Source: Sphagnum magellanicum
Taxonomy: Eukaryota; Streptophyta; Sphagnopsida; Sphagnales; Sphagnaceae
Direction: 5' to 3'
DNA: 64,000 nucleotides
Assembly (NCBI GenBank): GCA_021904315.1
Contig: CM038920.1
Coordinates: forward strand, 4,464,001 to 4,528,000
The position numbers and the translations under genes are program-made. Below the pieces are notes generated by a model. That model was not told the origin of the DNA. It saw nothing but the letters and a program-made list of their open reading frames with translations, and did no database searches. This document shows, in pieces, positions 25,089 through 35,350 of the stretch (its first letter is position 1; each line of letters begins with the position of its first letter).

Positions 25089-27465
25089 TTAGATGAAGCA
25101 TCCAATTGAAAAACATTTGAAACTTGCATAGTTGCGATAGTAAAAAATTGTTCATTCTTTTTTTCCTTATCTTCAGCAATGCATATACTCCAATTTTCAT
25201 AGTCATCATATTTAAATATGTCCCCAAACATAACATTATTAGCTTGTTTTTCCAAAATCAAATTCTTGATTTGATTTGGTCCTTCTTCCTTCACAAAAGT
25301 CTCTAGGCCTTTTATCCATCAAATATTATAATAAACTTGTGTCATTTTGCAAGAACAATTTTCCTTATTCATCATCTGTAAGTTTTTCCATCTCCTCATC
25401 AAAATCATTAGAAGAGTCATAGTGGTCTTCTTCACCAAATAATGCATGTTTTTCCTCATGCACTATTAATACATCCTCTTCCACTATCTAAGACCCCCAT
25501 AGTTGCAATGTTTCATCTTGTTTTTCTTCTTCCTCAAAGTGTCATGCTCTGACATTATTTGCAACATGTTCACCATGTTTAACAACATAACATGGATGTT
25601 ATTCTTTAATCCATGCCTGATTTGTATCATGCCCTTTTTTATATCAACAACTATTCCTATATTTGTGAGAAAATATAGTCCCAAAAGAATGTCATAGTTG
25701 TTAGTATCCTCCACCATGAAGTTCATTATACATTGAAATCTCCAATTCACACAAGCAACTCACTAATCTTGCTAAGAGCTTGAGTTATAACACCTAATGC
25801 AGTTTTGTAGGATTCTAAACTAGAGACTAAATGCATGATGCCAAGCTCTCATACAATTGCAATTGACATAGAAGCACCTATGTCAACCAAGCCTTCAATT
25901 AAATTATTGCTTATCTCCACAAAGAGATGCAACGTCTTGTTACTGTAACTCTTGTTGATGGATTCTCCATACAACATGTGATCTTTCAACCTTAATCAAG
26001 TTGATTGTCTTCAAACCTTCATCATGTTTCTTCCTTGCCACTTTTACTAAGCTTTTTAACGACTTTAGTTCACCAAGAATGACCAAAATAGTTTCCATTG
26101 GGGATAATGAAATCTTGCCCTTTATGAAATGGTTCAATATTTTGGAATGGCCAAAGGAATTCTTGCCAACTTCCAATTGTCCCATCTCTTTATCTTCACT
26201 AACATCCACCTCAAGTGTATCCACAGCCAAACACCTCCTAAGAATTCAAACTCTAGAAAAGATGTTATGCTTTGTGCCACATAGTTTGTTTAACTGTTCT
26301 AACATAGGGCCTTCATCATTCACCAAGACTTCAAGGTAATTGTTGGATGCAAATGGTGTTTTGCGATCTTTTCCCCGTTTCTAGCACATGTTTTTAGTAT
26401 GTCCCACACTTGAATAATACCCACGTCTCATTCCACATAGCTCCATCTTGTGTGGTAGACCACAATTGGCACATTTAAGCTTCATGTTTCCTATGCAAGG
26501 GCACATAGTGGCAATGTGATTTGTAGACTTGCAAATTTGGCACACATGATTAGAGTTGTCGGCTCCAAATGGAATTGCTCCAACTCCTAATGATGCACCC
26601 TTAAAAAAATTAATGAAATATTCATTTAGGGCATATACTTGTTTTTCCAACGTATCATCATTGATCATTCAATCTTCTTGCTCCTCCTTGGGAGGTTCAA
26701 ATGGCATCTCCTTTAGTTTTTTAAAAAAAATTCCACTTCTTTAATGACTACCATCTTTTCAATGTTGGCATAATTCTTTACCACACACAACTTCCTAATC
26801 TCTAAATGTAGATGGGCAAGAAACCTACGTTGTTATTTTGGATCAAGTTTATTTTTCCCTTTTTGAACATCTTATCAAGCTTGTCAAAATAAAGTTGAAC
26901 CCGTTGTCGAAGTTTTTGCTTCACCATGTCCATCTTCATTTTTAGTTCATCCAAATCAACATCTTTAAACTTTTGTTGCATCCTGACTTTCATTTCATTC
27001 CAATCTACAGGTGGTGGTTTTAGCTTTTGTGACAGTCCTTGGTTTTCTTTTGCAAATTCAACCTGGCAATTTTGAAATGTTCAAGCCTATCATATTTGTG
27101 CACCTTTGATGCCATTTCCAATTGCTAAGTCCAATCATATGTCTTCAAATTCTTTCCCCCAAAATAGTTTGTCCATACCTTTAGGACTAATCATTTTATA
27201 TCATAGATCAATGACGAAAATATCAATGATTATTACATCAAGAGTCCCTATGGGAGTAGTCACAAAAATCAACATGGTCTTCACTCTTTATCATCCAACT
27301 ATAAACTCGAACTTTGTTAGCTTTTAAAATCCAACTCAACAACCTAGATGTCACCCCAACGTGCTTTATCTTTACTATTTTATCTTTAGGTTTGAACAAC
27401 TCCTCCATGCTAGGCATGCAAATTCTAACAAACCTATTTGATCTATTGGTAATGTTGGAACCCAT
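25089..27465 (-). pseudogene. Retrotransposon gag-protease remnant
   Basis: Reading leftward from 27465, gag-like sequence includes KFKDVDLDELKMKMDMVKQK and then LYFDKLDKMFKKGKI (26993-26802). After a frameshift it continues RRFLAHLHLEIRKLCVVKNY, typical of plant gag. A CX2CX4HX4C zinc knuckle with C43, C46, H51 and C56 of the local open frame lies at 26542-26501, followed by a second cysteine cluster. The aspartic protease remnant has the active-site motif VDIGAS at 25887-25870 and NYDILLG at 25696-25679, with an in-frame stop between them. Multiple stops and shifts show it is inactive. Sequence at 25294-25034 may be the protein just after the protease. No reverse transcriptase motif is present. 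Confidence 0.8.
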
Positions 27466-27717
27466 ATGTGTTTAACATAAGGGGGTGGTTTCTTGATTTC
27501 TAGGTTTGAATGAATACAACTTTAAAGGGGAGGACTAAAAGGTTTATTTGCAATTGCCTATTTGCCCTTGTATTGCAATCTAGTCACCATAATAATGCAA
27601 ATATCTCCACACCCCTGTTTTAATTTCAAGGTTTTGAATCCCCTTCATTGTAGTCTTCCTCCAATTTAACTGCCAAAAGCCTATTCCTTCCAATATGAAA
27701 AATTGCGTCTGTCAAAA

Positions 27718-30049
27718 CCACATTACCCTACAACTAAAAATTCAAAAAAAATTCATATACAACTATTGTGTAACGATCTTTTAGGTATTACAACTATTGT
27801 GTAATTATTCCCTAGAAATACGGTGCATTAATAAATAAATTACCACGTCAAAAAATCAATTAGTTATATTATAGTTGTAAATAAGTCTTTTATACACATT
27901 GTACATACATATGTAATCAATCATATCAAACTTTTTCAAGAGTTGCATTATAGTTGCATGTGGGAACTATTTTAGAACTATTGTAAATGTGCCACTAAAG
28001 CAACAATTATGTTACAACTAATGTACAGTGTACATACATGCGATATGTCACATGTCCACATTTCCACCACCCATTATGAAATACATTTGCAACTAATTTT
28101 TGATAATGATTATCATTGATACAATTAGTATGGCCATAAGTGTGCCACTATTAAAATATTATTGTTCAACTATGTTATAACTATAACATAACTACTTATA
28201 ACTTAATAAGGATACATATTCATATGAAATGTTTTATAAAAATTATTGGTTCAAAAATTTGACAATTAATATGAATAAATAAGTGTAATATAATTAATTA
28301 ACCATTAACCAACAAATTAATTACTTATCACATATTAATCAAATAAATATTTATCCAAGTTGGGGGTATTTCATAATGAATTAGGTCTATTATTTAAGAT
28401 AATTATTAATTCATCATTAATTACCAAATAATTAATTAGTTAAATTCATTAAATAATTAATTATTTGGATACATGTAATTAATTTAAATGTGAAACTAAT
28501 AAAAATGTGTCTGTTATATTAAAAACTCAATTTGATGTATATATGGATATGCCTATTTATACTTTCATATTTTCTATATGACTTCATATTTAATATTTAT
28601 TAATGAATTATTTTTAATAATTTATTACACATTAATTAATTATTATTATGTAATTTATTTAATTATTATGAACCAAGTAAGTAAAATGATAATTAATTAT
28701 TATGAATTATAAATATGTTTGATTCATTTAATTAATTAATTAAAATAAATCATTCAAATCACTATTTCAAGTTGAAAAAATCATATTTGAAATTCAAAGA
28801 AAAGGAATAATAAAAAAAAGAACAAGAAGAAAAATAAGCTTTTCCAATTTACATATCATGTTTTTTTGTGTTTATTTCTTTGGACCCCTCCTACTTTCAA
28901 ACCTCATAACTTATTTCTTATTCATTTTAAACGATTTAAAATTTTATAGAAACACCACCTGAAGTTCTACAAATCATTTTGGAACTTTGATATCAACATA
29001 ACAACATACAAGGAATTTTTTAGGTGTTCATGAACCAACCTTTTTAACATTTGGTGGTTTGTTTTTTTGAATTATTGACCCCTTCTACTTTGGGAGGTCA
29101 TAATTTTCTAATTCTATTCCATTTTTTACGATTCTTAATGTGCTAATAGGAAGGGCTTAAATTTTGTTTAAACATTAGAAACAATGGAGCTCTCTCCTTG
29201 GACAAGATTTGTTGTGAGTGCTTAAGTGTTCGGTCATCGGTTGGTTTATTTTATAGTTGCAACTCAATTTGCAACTAAGAACAACTAAAACACATAACCC
29301 ATATGCTTTGTTTTTGAATCCCATGTTATAAACTATATAAAGAAAGTTTGTTCTCTTATGTTCTCACATTAAAATACACGTGTCATTTTGGGATGAGTTC
29401 ATAAAAGCTTAACTTAAAGGCAAAACATAAAATTAAAAAATAAAATTTCATGGTTATTCATTAGTTCACTTAGTCCTACCTTATGTTTCTACCTACCTAT
29501 GTAGGTAGGTAGGTAGGTCCTAAGTAAAATACGTAGGTATGTAAGTCTTAAGACTTACTAATCTACCTATGGTTATGTATGACCTACCTAGCTACTAAAA
29601 TAAATATTTATATTTATTTATTTATCCAAAATATAAAAAATATGCCGTGTGACAATTTGCAATTGTGCCATGTGTCATAATCTTGGACCATCATTAACAA
29701 TCATAATGGATGATGGAGATCAATATTTTGAAAAAAAAAATTATGTCCAAAAATCTTCATAATGCCATGTGTCAAATTTTAATAGATGGATAACAATTAA
29801 TGACGTTAGCATGACATCATGGGTGTAGTTGTAATGGAATAACATAGTAAAAAAAAAAGAGTTGTTTTCACAAAGTTGGAATTTAGTTGCAATGAGTTGC
29901 ATCATATATATGGTGAGTTGCAACTTTGCAAATCATGCATTTGTTGGTTAGCACTCACACCATATAAATATAGTGAATTGCAAGTGTCCAGTGTAATTTA
30001 AAAATTGAATTGCAAGACTAATTGCAAAACATCCTTTTTTTTCATAGTG
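27718..30049 (-). mobile_element. CACTA-like non-autonomous element (copy 1, nested)
   Basis: The right end reads TTTTTTTTCATAGTG at 30049, which on the minus strand is CACTATGAAAAAAAAGGATG, a CACTA-type terminus. The interior from 29240 to 30049 is similar to 47600-48539, and 29505-30049 to 43200-43745. The left end is less sure: a CACATTACCCTACAACTA segment near 27719 parallels CACTACTTTGCAACTAG at 47429. No transposase is encoded. No 3-bp target duplication could be confirmed. Confidence 0.45.
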
Positions 30050-30635
30050 AATGTGGTCACTAAAATTTATGGTGTCACTACTTGTGTAAACCCACACCAA
30101 AACCCCCTTTCTATTTTTGCAACATTTCCAACTTAGTACACAGGCATCAACTGTTCATTCTACTTTAATAATTATGTTTCCTTTGCTATAAATTGGCTTG
30201 AAGAACCACTTAATAAAGGAGGATCTATAGGTAACCAAATGTCCCCAAGCCAAGGTAATAAATTAGGATGTTCATACCACATGTGTTGTGTCTCAATCCA
30301 CGCATAGGGCCATGAGGATGTGTAGAACAACCTTGCACTTCCTGTGTGGACGGTGACCTAGCCCCATTCATCTTGAGAGGTCAACAACCATACAACTACT
30401 CATATGTAAAGACTTGACAGTGTTTCACATATAGCTTTTCTAGGATCAAATTCTATGATATCAATGGTAGTAAAACTTGTAATGTGCAAATTAATGTACA
30501 AATTAATGTACTTGGTGGTGGATGTGTTACAAAATGATGTTGGTCAAATCCCAATGCAGTGATTTTGTTGCTCATGTTGCCTTGGTAAAACCTTCATCAC
30601 CCCAACACTACAAAAAGGTTCACCGGATTGTAGAT

Positions 30636-30647
30636 GCTTTAATACCA
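30636..30647 (-). other. Retrotransposon primer-binding site
   Basis: On the minus strand it reads TGGTATTAAAGC, ten of twelve bases matching the initiator-tRNA-Met primer-binding site common in plant LTR retrotransposons. Downstream sequence (ATCTACAATCCGGTGAACC) also resembles such leaders. Confidence 0.6.
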
Positions 30648-31734
30648 AAAAGAGTGGGACACACAAGCTTATTCATCATGGTACAAATTTGAAGAGAAGA
30701 AGGAAATCAATGCAAAAATTAGGTTAATGAAATTGTCAACATAAACACCATATCACTTGTGCATAAACTTGGAGTAACTTCTTAGCAATCTAAGGCACTA
30801 TCATGGGATTAGATTGCTCTGAGTCTCCTCTCTTGAACTATCTCTACCCTCTTAGCTTGATTCCATCAAAGTACACCAGCCCATAGTACATTACACACTC
30901 AAAACAAAGTTCTTTAACTCATAGAATTACATCATGCTCACACAAACTTCAACTCAAAAACCCAAAACCATAACAACATAGAACACTCTCACCCACCCAT
31001 TACTCATTCAGTACCATGTAACAAAAGCTTTTACAAGGCATGAATCACCATCCTGTGACTATTCTTGATTTCCCTTTTTATAGAAACAAATTGTTAAACC
31101 CCCCAAAGTTCCCATTGTTGTAGGTCTCATTCCCAGAACACTTTCATTTCCTCACAACACAACAGGACTCAAACAAACACTAGCAAGTGGAATCCACATA
31201 TGCAAGCTATTGACCCGCTATGGCTCTTCATCACCTCCCAATGCCTCTAAAGGACCTATCATTATTCCTAGCCAGCAATTCTGAAAGTTCTCCATAGCGG
31301 AAAGAAGAAAGAATATTCAAAATCATTGACCAGCCATCTCTAAAAATCCAAGAATCTCCTTCACAAAAACGAAAGGCCACTAGTTATTTGCCCATTGAAC
31401 TTCTTGAGTTCCCCTCCAAGAATTCCTCCTCCACAGGTCTTCAGAACGCACGAACGCCACTCTGCTGCACTTGGATTCCTCACAAACATAGAAAGCAAAC
31501 ATCATTCCAAACCTCACCATCACAAATGCTTGAGCTTATCCAAGGTGTTGCACCCACCATAACTGAGCGCTGCCCCAAACAGCAGCCGCACCTCTTCCTT
31601 CAATGATGAAAAACAAAACAAAAAAGTGACAAATTTTACCAGCGCCACTGAGATAGACACTCCCATACACGTGAGCAGAACACCTAAGCCCTAATTACAC
31701 GTCACAAGGTTACTCGATGGGGTAACTCATAACA
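30648..31734 (-). repeat. Probable 5' LTR of the minus-strand retrotransposon
   Basis: The minus-strand start is TGTTATGAGTTACCCC at 31734, and the primer-binding site lies just beyond its other end. Its 3' half is duplicated at 24127-24690. The exact 3' border and a target duplication were not resolved, because a few T residues separate the last CA from the primer-binding site. Confidence 0.6.
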
Positions 31735-31944
31735 GGTTTCAGTGGATGGTGCACTGGTGAGTGCTAGGATTCAATCATCTCCCTAACTAAGCCACTGCCA
31801 ATTGTCTTTATGTCCATTATGCCATTGAATGCACCCTTAGAGCACATTCTGCCTCCTAGTTCATCAAGTTGGACTCGGCCTAATGGCCTATCTCTCGTAA
31901 CTAGTAACTCACTAGTGACTGGCCTGGCTGATGACCAGTGACAC

Positions 31945-32402
31945 CCACAGAATGGATTCTCTGTTGACCGGATGATGACCGGCGAGACCTTGCTCAATGC
32001 ATTCTCTGTTGACCGGATGATGACCCATGAGACTCTCAGAAATGGGGACTCTGTTGACCAGATGACTGGCAAGATCTGCAAAATGTGTTCTCAGGTGACC
32101 CGATGCCTGGCTAGAACCCCCGGAATGCAATCTATGTTGATTGGATGATTGGTCGAGACCCGCAGAATGTGTTCTCTGGTGACCTGATTACGGGCTGGAA
32201 TGGCGGAATCCGTTCTTTGGTGACCGGCTGAAAATACAAGAATCCATTCTCTAGTAACCGGATGGAGTGCAGAATCCGTTCTCTGGTGACCGGATGGAAA
32301 TTGAAGAGTCCGTTCTCTGGTGACCGGATGACCGGCTGTAATGGCGGAATCCGTCTTTGGTGACCGGCTGGAATCGCAGAATCTGTTCTCTGGTGACCGG
32401 CG
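31945..32402 (+). repeat. Degenerate minisatellite with TCTCTGGTGACCGGATG units
   Basis: About twelve units of 30-46 bp each contain a variant of TTCTCTGGTGACCGG, starting near 31961, 32002, 32045, 32088, 32129, 32171, 32211, 32249, 32279, 32315, 32354 and 32386. The right-hand units are most alike and include GGCTGGAATGGCGGAATCCG. The block is GC-rich and ends at the edge of a gene-like region. Open frames on the minus strand here, up to 164 codons, are repeat artefacts. Confidence 0.8.
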
Positions 32403-34900
32403 GCAGCCGCCTTGCACAGACAAAATAGTGAGAGTGTGTTGTCTGCTTCCTTCTTTCCTTTTGTGCTCTGCTTCGCCATCGCCGACTCGCTCGTCGTTTT
32501 CTTTGATTTCCGCTTCAAGTCTGTTGTTGCTCGCAGCTGTAAGTCGATCGAAGCGTTTGCTCTCACAGCGAATCGGGGATCTGTTTTTGTATCCATTTCT
32601 TCTAGTTTACTAAGAAACTCTTTCATTTTCCAAACTCCAGATCTGTACCATCTTCTCGTAGATCCATGTAGATCCTGGCATGCTATTCACAATGGAGTTG
32701 TTGCAGTTGTAGTAGTAGTAAACTTTTTTTTCTTATTTTTTGGGTCTGTGGGGGTGTTGGGTAGTCGAGTTTCGTTTATACCTCTCTTCAGAAGTAGAGG
32801 CTTCAGAATAGGTAAACAAGGATATGAGGATTCTCCACCTCTGAGATACTTTACACAACAGCTTAGGAATGAGCTAAAAAAATACAAAGCATTTTCTTCA
32901 ACAGTGTTTTGCTGGAATTGACACACACAATAGTTGTTACATCAGTACAGTGGCAGCTTGAACTCTGAGTCAGAAGCAGAAATTTCTCATAGCTCTTTTG
33001 ACAAGATTTATAAGACCAGAGTTCATTTTCACACTGCCTGCCTCAATTGGGTTGGTTTGATTTTTTGCAGGGAAAGTCAGACGGAATTGGGTCAGTGGAG
33101 CGCCCTTTCACAAGAGCACAGATATCAGCACAATTTCAGGTCTTTTGTGTAATAACTCTTCAACCCTGCTACAGATTTGGGATTGGAAACTTAGCAGACA
33201 GTTCATTTTAGCTGCTAGTATTGCTTGCAGGAAATTAAGAGACTGGCTCCAAACCACCAATTTTATTGCTAGATGTGAGAGTTGGTGATCCCATGATTTC
33301 TTCTTCTATTGGTAGCGGGTTCTTAAAACAATAAGGCCAAAGAGACCACTTACCATGTGACGGACCAGCTAGGTATGGTGGCTCTTGGTTTGCAAACCTC
33401 TAAGGAAAGCTCATGGAGTAAAAATGTGCAGTTACAGTACAGTGGCTATTTGACTGGTTTTGCTATCAGATAATGCACATCCTCTTCTCTTTCTTTTGAC
33501 TTGCATGAAATGTCACCATTCAAAGGTTTTTCTATGAGGTGATTACTGGCATCATAAATTGCCATTCTTGTGATTCTGCATCAAATTATAAAGGTGTGTA
33601 TGCAGGTCTAGTTTTTTGTGACCCACATGTAGCTGAACTGGTATCAGGAACTCAGCAGGAGTGACAACTAATTATGGTATTTTAGGCATGTCAATCGCAT
33701 ACCCAGGATTTCACTCATTCGTTTTTCGTATTAACCCTAGACCTGCTGTTGGTTGAAGGACAATATCTTTTGTCTCTTGTCAATAGTAAAACATAAATCT
33801 GGAAAGCAAAAAAGCTTTATCATGTCAACTGAAGTTAGTTTGTTGTGGGTGTGACATTTAGCACACCAGTTGCAGCAGTTACCATGATTATTAACTTGTT
33901 TTATTGGTTTTGCATCAGGTTCATTGACCTATCTTAACTGGTTGAGCACATGGCTTTTACTCATGTAATTGTGGGTTTGAATGAATCCCACAGTTGGCGT
34001 CTTTGAACCCAAATCTAGTAAGATTTTGCTACATTTGACCCCTTATTGTGTTGTTTTGTTGTAGCTTCTGTTGTGCTGAGCTTGTGGGCATTATATATTA
34101 CTAGAATCTGCTTAGACACCAGGTGAGGTTTCTTCTGGAATCAATGAATGCAGGTTTGGTGCTTGAGGCACATCCTTTGGTTGGGGAGGGGGTGTGGGTG
34201 GGCTCACATGATACCTGAACATTTGCTGCCTGTACTTATTGTATGTATTTTTGATTGGAAGACACATGAGGGGTTTTGTAGTTGTCAGTGGGCATGCTGT
34301 TGTTCTCTATACTTTAGATGAGGGTTGTGCAGTCTATGAGCTCAAATGTGCTGTTCGATACAAAGAGGTGGAAGTGCAGAGAACACCACGAGGCATCAGA
34401 GTTTAGGATGCACTGTAGAAATTGATTTCATGTTAGTTCCTTGTCAGGATTGCTTCCATTTATGTCATTCTCATGTATGTATATCATCTAGAGGGGAAAA
34501 GAAAATGAACTTGAGTCAGATACTGGCAAGTTGTGGTTTTGATCTGTGTTGTGAACATGTGAATGATACTTCTTGAAGATTGGAGAGAAAATTAGTCAGG
34601 GTGGGATATCCATGCATCTCTTTTTTTCTGGTACCACCTGCACCCTGTTTTGGAAATGTGAAGTATTTGTGCTATGAAGGCCCATTTTGTATTGCTGTGT
34701 CTGTAAACTAAATCTGGAAAGGATTTCTAAAATGATTTCTAAATTTGTCTGCCATGATTGAATGCTAGTTGTACACCCAACTGTTGGGTGGGATTGCAAA
34801 AGATCCAGTGAGCTGATCACCTGATCACAAAGTGTTTGGGTTCATGTTTCATCTGCTTTCGTTTGTGGGTTTTAGCTAGCTTTGCTTGCAGGGAAAGAGA
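32403..34900 (+). other. Gene-like region without a recognised protein
   Basis: Begins with a CpG-containing leader-like block (32405-32640) and continues as T-rich sequence with genic texture and acceptor-like tracts, such as TTTTTTGCAG near 33070 and TGCTTGCAG near 33230. The 32412-32921 frame (169 codons) has no known domain. A short frame at 34266-34406 reads as 46 residues ending EVEVQRTPRGIRV but is also unrecognised. It could be a non-coding transcript, the leader of a gene whose coding part is lost, or a decayed gene. Confidence 0.3.
33923..33999 (+). pseudogene. tRNA-Lys-like pseudogene or SINE head
   Basis: Over 77 bases it follows the tRNA-Lys sequence: GAGCACATGGCTTTTA across the D-arm and anticodon loop, then CATG, TGTGGGTTTGA, ATCCCACAG and TTGGCG. 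Two or more extra bases in the T-loop, a changed box A (TATCTTAACTGG) and a mismatched acceptor stem mean it would not fold as a normal tRNA. It lies 1.27 kb before the intact tRNA-Lys gene. Either a decayed tRNA copy or the tRNA-derived head of a SINE fits. Confidence 0.75.
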
Positions 34901-35271
34901 ACTCAAGACAACCCATTAACCCATTTTTGCTACATGAATGGAAAGGGTGCTCTTTTAATTGATTTGTGTCTATAGCAGAGTATCAGTTGACTTGTGTTGT
35001 GATACATGTGACCTCAATTTAGAAAACCCTAATTCAGATGCTTCCTGTGTTAAACTAAGCAACAATCAGTCTCCTGGACCATGTATAGAAAATTAAGTAG
35101 CCTTTCTATTCTTCCTACCTCTGTTAACATGAAAAATTGCTTTGTGGAATTGAGCATAAAAAATGTACTCAAATAATTTATGCAAATGCAAATCTGATGT
35201 TCTCTGTTTTTGGTGTGTTGGTGATGTTGATTTAAATTATTAACTCTTTTCAGAAACAATCCACAGTGTGA

Positions 35272-35344
35272 GCCGACCTAGCTCAGTTGGTAGAGCGCGT
35301 GGCTTTTAACCACGTGGTCGTGGGTTCGAGTCCCACGGTCGGCG
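35272..35344 (+). tRNA. tRNA-Lys (anticodon UUU)
   Basis: The 73-base cloverleaf is complete. The acceptor stem GCCGACC pairs perfectly with GGTCGGC and G is the discriminator. The D-arm contains box A TAGCTCAGTTGG, and the T-arm contains box B GGTTCGAGTCC within GTGGG/CCCAC. The anticodon stem CGTGG pairs with CCACG around the loop CTTTTAA, so the anticodon is TTT (lysine). No CCA is encoded, as in eukaryotic nuclear tRNA genes. A TTTT tract directly downstream (35347-35350) would stop RNA polymerase III. There is no intron. Confidence 0.97.
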
Positions 35345-35350
35345 AATTTT

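Larger units (their letters stand above)
24127..31734 (-). mobile_element. Deleted LTR retrotransposon on the minus strand
   Basis: The parts, in minus-strand order, are as follows. A probable 5' LTR (31734-30648, starting TGTTATGAG) is followed by TGGTATTAAAGC at 30647-30636, close to the tRNA-iMet primer-binding site TGGTATCAGAGC. Then come gag remnants from about 27465, a CCHC zinc knuckle, an aspartic protease remnant, and a second copy of the 3' part of the LTR at 24690-24127. The two LTR segments (24127-24690 and 30641-31205) are alike over about 570 bp, roughly 85-90 percent by eye. Reverse transcriptase, RNase H and integrase are missing, so the element is dead. A fragment of an unrelated LTR lies at 24702-25088 and a CACTA-like element occupies about 27.7-30.05 kb. 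The superfamily is unresolved. Confidence 0.7.

Noticed and set aside
25089-27465. Endogenous pararetrovirus origin for the zinc-knuckle and protease remnant
   Set aside because: Flanking LTR copies and an initiator-Met primer-binding site fit an LTR retrotransposon, and no movement-protein or RT motif is present.
30604-30625. CACTACAAAAAGGTTC considered as a CACTA transposon left end
   Set aside because: It lies just inside the retrotransposon primer-binding site and is better explained as retrotransposon leader; no partner end was found.
32132-32626. Minus-strand frame of 164 codons over the minisatellite
   Set aside because: Most of it is translated TGACCGG repeat, and the non-repeat part has no known motif.
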